From Planoprotostelium fungivorum (lineage: Eukaryota > Evosea > Variosea > Cavosteliida > Cavosteliaceae), in the NCBI GenBank assembly GCA_003024175.1, contig MDYQ01000202.1, positions 1 to 64,000 of the forward strand: a DNA stretch of 64,000 nucleotides, read 5' to 3'. This document shows positions 36,950 through 48,440 of the stretch, one piece after another. The position numbers were made by a program, and so were the translations under genes. Below the pieces are notes generated by a model that worked only from the letters and a program-made list of their open reading frames with translations, ran no database searches and was not told the DNA's origin. The stretch's first letter is position 1. Each line of letters begins with the position of its first letter.

Positions 36950-39420
36950 ATGACACAAGAGGCAACAGAGAGCTACAAGGCACCGGATTTCTTGTTCTTC
37001 TCTTTGAACGAGCTATCCATCACCCATGGAGACAAGATATCTGGAGGTGATACTCTCCATAATCGATGAGAGTGATTAAAAGCATCTCAGTGATCGTTCT
37101 GGTGGTTCAACAAGAAGAGATTCAATTCGATCAGATCTCTCTGCACTGGACCGGTGAGTGCTCGACTTCCTCTTCTCTCACATCGAACGAACATCTGATG
37201 AGATCATAGGGCGAGAGAGAGTAGTGCTCGATGGAAATATAGACAAGAAGGATATCTTGGATCATCGTCAAATCGTTTGGACATCAACCGAGAAAAAAAC
37301 TCTTAAGAATGGAACGCACACGTTCCACTTCACTGCAGAGCTACCTCTGAATCTTCCATCCACAATGGAAGAGAGTGGAATGACGGGCACGCTCCCTGTG
37401 AACGTCCCATCCTTTCTATCAGGAATTAGCTTGCCTTACAATCCCATCACGTCTAGAAATTACAACGCATCGATCATCTATCAGCTCACAGCTTCCTTAG
37501 ATCAGATCACGTGAGTCACATGAGAGTCTATATCGTAAACATATCCTCCATCATCTCCCCTCTTCCATTTTCATCTTCGTCTTCGACCCATCATCAACAT
37601 CTATCCTGATGGACAGAAACAGAGAGACCGAACAAGTCCAGGAGATTGCAGTGACTCCCGCCGTAGAGCTACCCGACGTCATCTCATCATCTGTCGCCCC
37701 TGCAGTACGTAACATCCACACTCACCATTCTATTTCATTTGATTCCTCTCATCTCCATCACCATCACCGACTCATCTTCAACAGACGACACAAGAGACAA
37801 CCACAGAGAGGCCAAAAGAAGAGACGAGAGAACCTTCCCAAATCAACCCACCCTCTAAAGAGGAGTCCACATCAGAGACACCATCATCATCGATCGCGGA
37901 GGCTCATCCGACTCTTCCCGATGCATCTACAACTCCACAGACGCCATCAAAAGAAGAGAAGAACTCCATCAGCACCTCTCAAGCAACAGCGACGACGGAT
38001 GAGCCAGCTCATGAGACAACCGAGACGAAGACTCTGTCGAGGAAGGAGACGTCGGTCTTGTCTTCTAAATTGGACTTTCAAGTGTTCCAGAGATTCGATC
38101 CTCTTAAAGTGCCACTCGAAACCATCGAGAAATCGGTGAGTTTTCTCTCATTCGTCAGTTGAAATCGATTCATTTCATCACTCTGTTGTGATAGAAGATG
38201 ATGTAGATGTCTCATCTTCATCTGATGTCACACGTTCTACTTTCTTCGTGTCGATCGAAGTGACAAACTCTTCTGTCGTGATCATTCTCTTCTTTCTCAT
38301 CTCTCCTTCATCATCTCTCTTCTATCTCCTTCTCTATCTCCTCTTCTCTCTTCTCTTTTATCTTCTCTCCACTTCTATTCTCTCTTCTATATCTTTTTCT
38401 ATCTTCTCATTTCTTCTCTACTTCTTTCTCCTCTCTCCTCTCATTCCTTCTCTCCTGTCTCCTTCTCTTACACTATGGATAGGCATCCAAATCAAGCTTC
38501 GTAGGTCTGAGACCCGTAGAGGTTCGAGCCAGTGTACCTCAGGGGGGTGTCTGCTTCAGAGGACATTTCATTCTACTCAAATTGGCCGTCATGAACGGTA
38601 CAAACAGGGCACTCGATGGAGTTCACGTGGAGATTGTCTATGTCGATCGATACACGGCGAATAAGGAAGTCGCTGAAGTGAGAAAGTCTGTCGTTGCTGG
38701 TGAGTCGTTTGAGTCTTCTCTTGTGGATGAGAATAAGATTATATTTAGAATAGAGAATAGAGATAGAGAATAGAATAGAGATAGATAGAGAATAGAATAG
38801 AGAATAGAATAGAGATGGATAGAGAATAGAGATGGATAGAGAATAGAATTGAGAATAGAGATAGAAGATAGAGAAGGAAGAATGTACATGTATAAATAGA
38901 CATCATGAATGAATAGAACAAAGACACGAAGGATGATCAACACTGAAGCATCTCTTCTAAAGAATGACACCTCACCTCTATCATACGACACGTACAAGAC
39001 AGAGACTGAATCGAAGAGCAGGAAAGATATGTGAGGGAGTAGCACCACAAGGATTTTATGTACAGAGCTTGATGATAGACATCCCCAACAACATCCCCAC
39101 CTCCATCACCAACGGCTCTCTCGTGCGTCTCTTCATCTCCTCTCGGATGACTCACCATCGCACAGATCGAGAGGAAGTATGAACTTGTCATTACGGTCGG
39201 TGTTCCTTATTACACGGCCCTCTCTCTGTCCCTTCCCATCGTCGTCTATCAAGCTTCACGGTTCGACACACTCCCCCAGAGATCTTCGGTCCAACTGATT
39301 CCACCATCGCCCATCATACACAAGGACGAAGAGAAGAAGGCGGAAGTGAAAGAAGAGAAGATCGTGAGAGAGGTAGAGACGGAAGCTGTCGTCCCGACAT
39401 CGCAGCCGAACGATGCATGA
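36950..39420 (+). CDS. Arrestin-domain protein with long disordered insert
   Basis: ATG at 36950 (MTQEATESYKAPDFLFFSLN). An N-terminal arrestin sandwich: ISVIVLVVQQEEIQFDQISL, GTHTFHFTAELPLNLPSTME, LPYNPITSRNYNASIIYQLT. About 110 residues rich in Thr/Ser/Glu/Pro follow (TTQETTTERPKEE ... TTETKTLSRKE; 37785-38060). The C-terminal arrestin domain is SSFVGLRPVEVRASVPQGGV, FRGHFILLKLAVMNGTNRAL, VAPQGFYVQSLMIDIPNNIP and YELVITVGVPYYTALSLSLP. A charged tail ends TSQPNDA-stop at 39420. The layout suits an alpha-arrestin or Vps26-like adaptor; alpha-arrestins recruit ubiquitin ligases to membrane proteins. I see no clear PPxY motif. Two long introns (38132-38484 and about 38700-38940) contain simple sequence. 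Confidence 0.72.
38736..38875. repeat. (GAATAGA)-type purine-rich microsatellite in an arrestin intron
   Basis: Degenerate units of AGAGAATAGAAT and AGAGATGGAT alternate for about 140 bp. They produce long meaningless frames on the minus strand. The tract lies entirely within one intron. Confidence 0.75.
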
Positions 39421-39537
39421 TGGAGTGCCACATCGAAATAAAACGGAAAATCTGGGAGGATAAGGCAGTTTGTCGTTATCCGGCTGGATAAGAGGAGACA
39501 TGATGTGAGACCTTTTATTTATTTAGGACCTTCAAGG

Positions 39538-42500
39538 ATGTATCCTCAGAGCGTGATATTCATCATCACGGCAGTTTCTCTCTTTTTGCATGTTTCGGGA
39601 CAATATCATGGATTGGCCATGGATTGGATCAACCAGTTTGGATCATCTGGGACCGACGTCGCGTCTGGGATGGCAACTGATTCTTTGGGGAATTTCTATG
39701 TCATTGGTTACACTACTGGTAAATACTCACCGTTCTCGGGCCTTGTTCTGATTAAGATAAGGTAGCGTGGCCGGACCGAATTTTGGAACATCAATACCCC
39801 CCAATGACTGCTTCCTTCTCTCAACTACGGCTGACGGGCGAACATTGAGGTGGATCCAACAATTCGGCACTTCTGGAAGCGATCAGTGTTGGGGGCTCGT
39901 TGTCGTCGACTCATCGATATACATCACCGGACAGACTACGGGGACAATGTCAGGAGCGACAAAGATAGGGACAGGGAGCGATCAAGACGCCTTCCTCTCC
40001 AAGTACGACATCAACGGTACATTGATATGGAACTATCAATACGGAACTACCTCAAGAGACACCTCCGCGGCAATTGTATCGGACGAAGCCGGAAATTTCT
40101 TCGTAACGGGCCAATCTGCAGGATCAACATGGTACGGTAAATCCAATTCAGGATCAGCGGGAACGTACGACATCTGGATCTGTAAGTTCAACTCTGGTCA
40201 CACCATGCTCTGGTCTAATCTGGCGGGCACCTCAAAGGACGATCAACCGTACGGTATGGATTATGATCCTGCCCTCACTCAAGTTGCCATTACCGGATCA
40301 ACCAAAGGATCTTTCGGCGGGTATCTCAACCAGGGTTCAACGGATGTAATCACATTCTTCTTCTCCTCGATCAACGGAGCCCTCATTAACGGAATCCAAA
40401 TTGGCAGCCCAGACATTGACATCGGATATGACGTTACATCGTACGAAGGCTCTTGGACTTTAGTTGGCAGATTCTCCTCTGGAGGGTTCATCTCCACAGT
40501 CTCCGATGGTGTCAATAACAACTATACCTTCATTGCGGACGGTGGAAACACTTGGATTCAGTCAGCGGTCACTTCTGGGAGGTCAATCATAGTCTCAGGG
40601 AACACAGATGGAAGCATAGGCGGGAACAGTGCTGGGGGTCTGGACATCTTCGCATCCCAATTTACTGGAACCTCATTCATCTATCCTGATTGGGTGTTCC
40701 AGATAGGAACGCCTCAGAACGATTACGTATGGAGCTCAACGAGTGCAGGAAATTATACGATATGTGGATACACGTACGGATCCTTCAACGGCTCAAATGG
40801 AGGACCAGACGCTTACCTTATGGGATTCGTCGATATCCCTTCTGGATCTACCACGGAGGATTGGACATCGACAGAAGCAGAGACTTCAACAGAAGTATAC
40901 AGCAGCACTATTGCAGAGACAACAACCGAGGAAGATACAACGACAGAAGCAGAGACAACGACAGAAGCAGAGACCACAACAGAAGCAGAGACAACAACAG
41001 AGGCACAGACTACAACAGAGGCACAGACTACAACAGAGGCACAGACTACAACAGAGGCACAGACAACTACCGAGGCGCAGACAACAACAGAGGCGCAGAC
41101 TACAACAGAGGTACAGACTACGGAAGGATCTACAGAAGCACAGACAACAACAGAGGCGCAGACGACGACGGAAGGACAGACCCTTACAGAAGCACAGACT
41201 ACAATGGGGGCCTGGACAACCGAGATTTACTCAACTACAATCGAGGAGACAACAACAGAGATGGAGACGTCTGTCGAGACAGTAGGGGAAATAGGAAACC
41301 ACCTAAGTACAAATGCGGATTCAACAACGGCAACTTATACTACCACGAAAACAGAAGCCGATGTGGGATTGGATTCATTCAGCTCTTATCTAATATGTTT
41401 TGCAGGATACCATAGGAGGGATGTTACCCCCAGCCACGTACACTCCCTTGGACAACACCACGACACAACCCGACGACAAAGGTAGTTCAGTTCCCTCAGA
41501 TTCCCATTCTCTACGGTTATCAACTGGTGCTATCGTAGGTATCACCCTGGCTGTCCTCATGGTACTCCTCGTCACTGCCATCATCGTCATCATCCGTGTT
41601 CGATCCAATCGCAAGAGAACGTTCGTACAGAGGGAGATCATACCGGGTCCGTGGATTGGAGACGTCAAGATTCAAGACTACTCTATGTCTAGATCACATG
41701 AGGAGCTATTAGCTTCTGGATCGATGGACAGCACCAACCCATTGATGAGCACTCTGGGACTGTCGGTTCAGAAGAGTGTCACCATCTTGTGGTCCCAATT
41801 GCAGATCCTAGATGAACTGGGGAGAGGAGGTGAAGAGCACATCTACACAATAGCTGACCATTGTACAGCGTTTGGAGTGGTGATGAAAGCTCGATGGAGA
41901 GCGACACCGGTGGCTGTGAAGAAGATGGAGATGAGCACGAGTACGAGCACTCAGGCCTTCTTGGACGAGATCACTCTCATGATACAAGTCAAGAATCACA
42001 TCAACATCGTCTCAGTGAGATCTCACTTGTTGTTTCAACTTGTATTCTCATCTGTTATATAGTTCTATGGAATGGTGGAGGAACCGCTATGTGTAGTGAT
42101 GGAGTATCTTCCTAACGGATCTCTTCTCAATTATCTAAGATCATCGAGATCGATAGATGACAAATTGATCTGGAAGTGGTCCATTGGGATAGCCCGTGGT
42201 GTACATCATCTGGTGAGACGGTGTAGATAGATTCAAACTTACATACATAGCACCAGGAAGGAATCCTCCATAGAGATCTCGCAGCACGAAACGTTCTGTT
42301 AGGAGAGGGACTCTGCCCCAAGATCAGTGACTTTGGGTTGAGCCGTCTGAGTCCCAATGACGAGTACATCATTCACGGAACAGCCCTTCCGATACGTCAC
42401 ATGGCACCCGAGTGCTTCACCACTCACAAATATACCACAAAGAGCGACGGTGGGTGGACACCTTTCGTTAATCACCATTTGACCAGTCACAGTATGGTCA

Positions 42501-42725
42501 TATGGTATTGTTCTTATTGAGATCATCACAAGAGAAGATCCATATCCAGGGATGTCTGTGTATGAAGTAGCAACACTGATGCTCAAGGGTCTCCTATCTC
42601 CTGCGGTACCTCAAGAGTCCGCTTCGTTTCATCGAATCTTCAAGGAAACATTCGATACTGATCCATCATCTCGCCCTTCTATGTCCTCGATCTGTGCTCT
42701 ACTGGAGGAGATGGCAGTTGAATAA
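39538..42725 (+). CDS. Receptor tyrosine-like kinase with SBBP-type propeller ectodomain (copy 1)
   Basis: ATG at 39538; signal peptide MYPQSVIFIITAVSLFLHVS. The ectodomain is six to seven SBBP-type repeats of about 50-60 residues with the recurring core W..QFG(S/T)(S/T)G.D...G(L/M) and 'Y(I/V)TG.T.G' (e.g. WIQQFGTSGSDQCWGLVV). A stalk of TTTEAE/TTTEAQ hexads (40920-41200) follows, then helix AIVGITLAVLMVLLVTAIIV (41530-41590). The kinase has LGRGAFGVVMKARW, VAVKKM, GILHRDLAARNVLL, ISDFGLSRLS, LPIRHMAPECF, YGIVLIEIITREDPYPGMSV and ends LLEEMAVE-stop at 42725. HRDLAARN and RHMAPE are tyrosine-kinase features; Lys, Asp and DFG are present. SBBP repeats are best known from bacteria. Likely a cell-surface adhesion or sensing receptor. 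It is the upstream twin of the gene at 42912. Confidence 0.85.
40920..41205 (+). repeat. Coding 18-bp minisatellite (TTEAET/TTEAQT stalk)
   Basis: Units of ACAACAGAGGCACAGACT-type encode Thr-Thr-Glu-Ala-Gln/Glu-Thr about 15 times. A mucin-like, O-glycosylatable and acidic stalk between propeller and membrane is expected. Copy number should vary between strains. Confidence 0.85.
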
Positions 42726-42911
42726 ATATAGGATGAACTGACGTTATCCTCTTCTTACACTGTCTTCTTCTCACTGTTAAGGCCGCCCGGGGAGACTTCC
42801 CGCGCTTACCGTCAGAAAATTCCGGTTAATAATTATCCTCCGAGATCAGCCGGATTATCCAGAGGGATAAGCGAAGCCAACGGCCTATTTTCGAATATCA
42901 CAAAAGCCTGC
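42726..42911. promoter_or_regulatory. Promoter of the second propeller kinase
   Basis: A GC-rich strip (GGCCGCCCGGGGAGACTTCC) precedes a segment with TTATCC and GGATAA boxes (GCCGGATTATCCAGAGGGAT). A similar TTATCCGGCTGGATAAGAG occurs at 39475-39493 upstream of copy 1, so part of the promoter appears to have been duplicated with the gene. Confidence 0.5.
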
Positions 42912-45900
42912 ATGCATCTCGCTCCCGCTCTTCTGGTGTGCTTCCTTCTGGCTCAAGCATATGATATAACGCATCCTGTATGGCTTCAACAATTTGGAGG
43001 ATCGGAAGATGAGCTGGCGACTGGCTTGACAGTCGGTTCTAGTGGAGAGCTCTATATCTCTGGTCAAGTACGCAACTCTACATCTGAAGACTGCTTCATC
43101 CGTAGATACGATAACGGCGTCATCACCTGGGCGATGCAATTCGGTACCACATTCAGTGACATCTGCGTGTCAGCCACCATCTCTCCGAACAATCAAACTA
43201 TTTTCGTGCTGGGCCATACCAAGGGGACTCTTCCTGGCAACTCCCGCTCTGGACTTGAAGGAGATTTCGACCCATTTGTAGCCGCATACAACAACAACGG
43301 AGGCCTGTTGTACTACAAGCAGTATGGGACAAATGCCACCGATACTGCGTCGGGTATAATCGCCTCTGGAAAATATCTTTATCTCACGGGGGACACCCTT
43401 TCCAAGATCTGGTTCGGGAACCCAACGAGGGGGAGCAGCGACGTCTGGGCTATGAGGCTGAACAGTACTGATTGCAGTCTGCTCTGGACGTCGACATTGG
43501 GGACTACACAAGCAGACCTTTCCGCGGGCATAGCATACATTATGTCAGACAATGTATTGGCTGTGGCGGTATCGACGAACGGCTCTTACCAAGGAAGTTC
43601 AAACGCCGGAGGCTACGATATGCTGGTAATCATCATCAATCCAAACAATGGAGGAGTCGTCAGATACTTTCAATTTGGTCAGTCCGGGGATGACTTCGCC
43701 TCTAGTGTGATCTCCACCGACGATAGTATCGCAGTTATAGGATACACTTACACCAGTACAGCCGGATTCGACGCTGCTGTGGCAGTCATGACAGCTTCTC
43801 AGCCTGCATATTCGAACGTATTATCTACGTATGGGACACCAGGAGATGATCGATTCAGGGTGATAGTTTATTCGGATGGTTATCTATACGGCCTTGGGAC
43901 GACTACCGGGAATTTCACATCATCTCCGAACGCCGGCAACAATACTACCGATATCTTCGTTATGGAGATGGATCCATACGGATCGATGATTTCCATCAAT
44001 CAATTTGGTACCACCCAGGAGGATGATATTGGTGCAGCGGTGATGATCAACGCTACCGGAATCGGTGCCGCGGGATCAACTCTGGGCATTTTCCAAGGAT
44101 CTCGCCGCAGTGCTGGAGCATACGACGCTTACCTCTCAGTACTCAGTCATCAGCCTCCCTTGCCCACAACATCGTCCTCTTCCTCTTCGACAATACTTCC
44201 AACTACATTCACATCCACATCCAGCACCGCTTCTCACACGACCTCTAGTACCACGTCTGGTACATCCATCCCGACCTCCAGCACCACATCCAGCCCGGCT
44301 TCCAGCACCACACCCAGCTCGTCCTCGAGCATCACATCCAGTACGTCCTCTAGCATCCCCTCCAGTACTACCCCCAGCACGACCTCAAGTATTATGTCCA
44401 GTGTCACATCAAGCACATCCTCCAGTGGTACATCTAGCTCCACATTCAGCTCCATACCCAGCTCATCCAGCGTTCCGTATCCTTCCATAGTTGGCACCGA
44501 TACGATGAACCCATCCAATTCATTGAAGAACTCTACCTATCCAACCATGTCATCAACTTCCACTACGCCAACTACCTCTTTGAGAACATCACCGTTGACC
44601 GAGTCTCCGTCATCGCTATCATCTTCAGTTGATACTTCAATCTCCTCAACACACTCCACCCAGAGTATCGGTTCGAACTCAAATACGGTCAGTTCCCTTC
44701 AATGACGAACTCTTCTATAGAGAAACTCTATCCTGTCATCAATTCATCAATAACAGATTCCTTCATCCTCGAACATCGCCAACACCACCGTTCCAATCGA
44801 CTACGCCGTCGTCTCTCCCACTAACACCTCTACCTTCTACGCCATCGTCATCGGCGCCTCCGTCGGTGGTTTCCTCTTCCTTCTCCTCACCATCCTCCTC
44901 GTTCTCCTCGCCCTCCGTCGCAGGAGGCACAACGAGAGTCTCACCGAGATCAGTATCTTCACCCAATCAAACTCTCCCTCTGCCCCACCCATCAACCCAG
45001 AGTACATCTCGAAGGACAATTACGCCACCTTCGATATCGGAAAAGAAGTGGCACCGTGGGCTTCGTTGAGTCTCATCCCTATCAAGTGGAACGACATCAC
45101 CATACAGAAGGAGCTGGGTAGAGGAGGTGAGTCTCATTCGAATGGGGGGAGAGTAACGATGTACAGCCTTCGGCGTCGTTTTGGCGGGAATCTGGAGGGC
45201 CACCCCCGTCGCCGTGAAGAAAGTGAATCCAGAAGTGGTACCGAAGGAATTCTTACAAGAGATCTCTCTCATGATCGCGATGAAGAATCACGTCAACATC
45301 GTCGCGGTGAATATCATTCATTCAAACGAAACATCTTCTGAACTTCGTCCAGTTCTACGGTGTGGTGGAAGATCCCCTCAGCTTAGTCATGGAGTTCATT
45401 CCAAATGGATCTCTGTACGACCTCATCCACTCTCCCGTCACCATCACGACCGATCAAGTCCTTCACTTGGCCATGGGCATAGCCAGGGGCCTCAATCATC
45501 TGGTGAGACACCCCTTCGAAGTCTATATCTCACGTGCATGACAGCATCAAGAGGGTGTGTTACACAGAGACCTCGCCGCACGTAACGTCATGTTGGGTGA
45601 AGGATTGACTGCGAAGATCACGGACTTTGGTCTGAGCCGTCTGAGCCCCAACGACGAGTACACGATCCACGGCACGGCGTTGCCCATTCGACACATGGCC
45701 CCCGAATGTTTCTTGACTCACAAGTACAATTCAAAGTGTGACGGTGAGTCTTTTCGTGCGATATTCACCAAAATATGACGTTGTATTCTCTACAACGATA
45801 TCGTTCACAACTAGAGGAGATGGTTCATCGTGATCGATGTTGATGAGCCGACAGTCTGGTCTTACGGCATCTGCATGATCGAAGTCATCACTCGTCAAGA

Positions 45901-46084
45901 GCCTTATCCCACGATGACCGTCTACGAAGTCGCCGCGCTGATGATGAAGTCCATGATTCTACCCACCATCCCCCGTTGCGCCATGTACGATCTATTGAAG
46001 AAGATACTCAGCGTCGATTCAGACATGAGGCCGAACATGAACCAAGTGTGCGAAGAGGTGGAAGCACTTCAGGCTCAGAGATAG
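42912..46084 (+). CDS. Receptor tyrosine-like kinase with SBBP-type propeller ectodomain (copy 2)
   Basis: ATG at 42912; signal peptide MHLAPALLVCFLLAQA. About seven SBBP-type repeats follow (WLQQFGGSEDELATGLTV, WAMQFGTTFSD, YYKQYGTNATD, FQFGQSGDDFAS, INQFGTTQEDD). The stalk is Ser/Thr/Pro-rich (44150-44700, e.g. SSTTSSPASSTTPSSSSSIT) rather than the TTEA hexads of copy 1. Helix AIVIGASVGGFLFLLLTILL (about 44840-44905), then the kinase: LGRGAFGVVLAGIW, VAVKKV, GVLHRDLAARNVML, ITDFGLSRLSPNDEY, LPIRHMAPECF, YGICMIEVITRQEPYPTMTV, ending EALQAQR-stop at 46084. Introns fall at the same places as in copy 1 around the G-loop and catalytic loop. The ectodomains are much more diverged than the kinases, consistent with a tandem duplication followed by change in ligand specificity. 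Confidence 0.85.
45779..45797. repeat. Hairpin CGTTGTA-TTCTC-TACAACG in a kinase intron
   Basis: A perfect 7-bp inverted repeat with a 5-nt loop; the right arm is part of an antisense copy of the CGTTGTAGA motif. It sits in the intron between YNSKCD and VWSYGICM of copy 2. Confidence 0.8.
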
Positions 46085-46386
46085 AGGATATAGCATAAAG
46101 TACAAGTATTCACGTTTCAAGAGAGGAGATGATGTGATTGTGATGAGACGGAGTGAAGTGGAGATGACGAGCAGAGTGCACGATGTCTTCTATATTGTTT
46201 GTGTGACGATGTTGATGATGATGACGAACAATGTTGCATGAAACAGAAGACAGATAGAAGAGACGTATCGATAGACACATCCAAAGCCATGATCACGACC
46301 CACACGATCGCATGATGGTGAAGGACAATCTCCTATTTCATATATCTATTATCAAGATGATGCATCCCACTGGATAGATCTCTAGC
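46085..46386. other. Convergent 3' flanks
   Basis: 302 bp between the stops of the second propeller kinase (plus) and the disordered protein (minus). It is GATGATG-rich. No gene seen. Confidence 0.4.
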
Positions 46387-47218
46387 TTACAACTTGGCCT
46401 TGATGGGTGCCGTGTTCTCCTCAGGGTTCTGGTTGATGATGGGCTTCAGATTGTTCTTTCCCTCGCTGTGAGGTTGCTTTCCAGCTGAGTCGTCCTTGGG
46501 GGCATCAGCGGGCTTCTTGTTCGAGCCACTGGTGCTGGTCTGCTGGGCAGACTTCCTAATGGAACATTAGATCTGGATATTGACAATGCATCCGATGGAA
46601 AGATGAAGGGAGGATGAGATGGATAGAGGATAGAGACTCACTTGGTGTTGTCGATCTTGGGATCGACTTGAGCACCTCCATCGTCGGCGTTGATGTTGGC
46701 GCTCTGTCCTGCGTTCTCGACCTTCGTGGCCTTTCCGAGCTTGCTGGCTTGTTGCTGGCTGGGAGTCGTCTTGGGCTGGTGAAAATGAGCGTATGTTCTG
46801 TGAGATTGGAGAATGGACTCACGTCGGCTTGGCTGGGCTTCTTTCCAGCTGAGTCGTCCTTCTGTGCACCGGATGGCTTCTTGTTGGAGCCGCTGGTGCT
46901 GTCTTGTTGGGCTTGCTTCCTGTATCATACGTCAGCACTTGCATTTAGACGTCGCACGTATATAGACGATGCAGAACGGGGAGAGTGAGAAGAGGTGCGT
47001 GGATAGAAGATGGGAAGAGTCTCCTCACTTTGTATTGTCATACTTGGCAGACACCTGAACACCTCCGTCGTCGGCGTTCGTGCTACCTAATGTGGATTTG
47101 TTGTTCTTCGTATCTTGAACCTTTGGTTGTTGCTGTCGCACGACGTCAGGTCCACCCCATTTTCCATCCTCTTCACCTTCTCTTCGGCGGCGTTTCGGCT
47201 GGGTTTGGAGTTCGACAT
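46387..47218 (-). CDS. Hydrophilic disordered protein with an internal duplication
   Basis: Minus strand, ATG at 47218 (MSNSKPSRNAAEEKVKRMEN), four or five exons, stop at 46387 after NTAPIKAKL. About 190 residues almost without hydrophobic or aromatic residues. Two copies of a ~50-residue unit: NADDGGVQVSAKYDNTKKQA with SGSNKKPSGAQKDDSAGKKP, and NADDGGAQVDPKIDNTKKSA with SGSNKKPADAPKDDSAGKQP. They are separated by PKTTPSQQQASKLGKATKVE. Exon borders fall at equivalent points in both copies, so an exon pair was duplicated. The composition (Gly, Lys, Asp, Ser, Gln) resembles hydrophilins/LEA-like stress proteins, but no family motif is recognised. Confidence 0.72.
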
Positions 47219-47587
47219 GATGATGTTGGTGTTGCTTGTGGTTTGGCGTGAGGGGAAAGTGTTAGATTCCAGGGGTCACGCCCTGGCAAATTGGGAGAAA
47301 TTACAGATTTGATTACAAGGATTGTCACGTGACATATGCGTGCAGATAGAAGATGAGTTCATCAGCTTCAACACGACGATGGCATCGTAGATAGAGTTCG
47401 ATGATGTCGAATGGATTATGTCTGTGAATGCATCGACGTGGAGGAGGGAGGTGTTTATGAGTTTCGGTTTTTGTACCTCACGGGTGAAGATGATGTTCTT
47501 CTCGATGTGTCTCTATTCGTTCTGTCCACAGATTATGATTTCTTCTTTTGGCTGTGGCATTCTCAGGGATCATCTCGTCACAAATCA
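47219..47587. other. Intergenic, disordered-protein promoter and PIG-H 3' flank
   Basis: 369 bp between two minus-strand genes. Open frames on the plus strand (from 47411) lack similarity and start support. No other feature seen. Confidence 0.4.
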
Positions 47588-48236
47588 TCACCTGATTGAC
47601 ATTGCATTATATGTCTCTTTATACATCGGCCACAGAGACTTCATTGGAGGCAAGATGTGCTGATGTCAAATGAGATGAAATGTCGTCTGCAACACATGTT
47701 CATCATCACCTCGAAAGCTAATGTTAATTTAGACTCGCCCTTGACGATGAACGCCAAATAAGAGACGATCCTAAACGTCTGAACTGCTTCATTGATGAAG
47801 ACCTGCTTGATCTTCTCCTTCTCGACGAAACGATATCTCTTCTTTCCTCCAAAAGAGACACTCTCCAATTGAATTCCTAAATCTTCTATGACTGTCATGG
47901 TTTCTGCAAATGTGAGACACAAATGTTGGATCGATGGAAATCACCTTCTTTAACGCTCCTTCTTCGGTTCATGATGAACAATAACCATATAATTGCGATC
48001 AGGAACCAGTATCCCAATCGATTGTGAAAGAAGATGGCCGATACGATGGTGGCCAATGTTAATATAGAGAAGATCTTCGACTGATGCAATGTATCAGTCC
48101 TCCATATCTTGTATTGATAGACTCCAGAATTCGGCTGCGAAGAGGAGAACTCAATGTCTGACTTCATCTCAGATCGGGAGCGAAATAAATTGGACCAATC
48201 AGACACGACACCCGCTGTGATGTCGCATGGGGTCAT
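47588..48236 (-). CDS. PIGH: GPI-GlcNAc transferase subunit PIG-H
   Basis: Minus strand, ATG at 48236 (MTPCDITAGVVSDWSNLFRS). A membrane hairpin, KIFSILTLATIVSAIFFHNR and YWFLIAIIWLLFIMNRRR, precedes the PIG-H domain: ETMTVIEDLGIQLESVSFGG, KKRYRFVEKEKIKQVFINEA, VQTFRIVSYLAFIVKGESKL. The last exon gives HILPPMKSLWPMYKETYNAM-SIR-stop (47588). 'ESL.V...LG.Q......G....F.....I..V.INE......V..YL' is the PIG-H/Gpi15 signature. It is a subunit of the ER complex that adds GlcNAc to phosphatidylinositol, the first step of GPI-anchor synthesis. Length (about 185) is normal. The GPI-type protein encoded at 55025-56236 would be a client of this pathway. Confidence 0.85.
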
Positions 48237-48440
48237 GATCTGAGAGGAGACACTGGTGACTCAACATCTTCTCCCTTTCTGTGTCTAATCCGTGCATGTG
48301 ATTGAGAAGCCCCCACCGTGTTCCTTTCCATCAACATCACAAGACAAGCTCTCTCGAAACGATAGCCCGACGAGAATCATCCATCATAGCACCGACACCG
48401 TCATCACCACACACATCACCATCATCATGAAGCCTCCTCT

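Noticed and set aside
37609-38139. His/Arg-rich plus frame of 176 codons
   Set aside because: Wrong frame of the arrestin insert; the proper frame reads TTQETTTERPKEE and continues into the C-terminal lobe.
40690-41415. 241-codon Arg/Asp/Asn-rich frame (NRGTDYNRG) over the stalk
   Set aside because: Out-of-frame reading of the 18-bp TTEA minisatellite in the receptor kinase.
44234-44518. Minus-strand frame rich in Val/Leu/Asp/Glu
   Set aside because: Antisense of the Ser/Thr/Pro stalk of the second propeller kinase.
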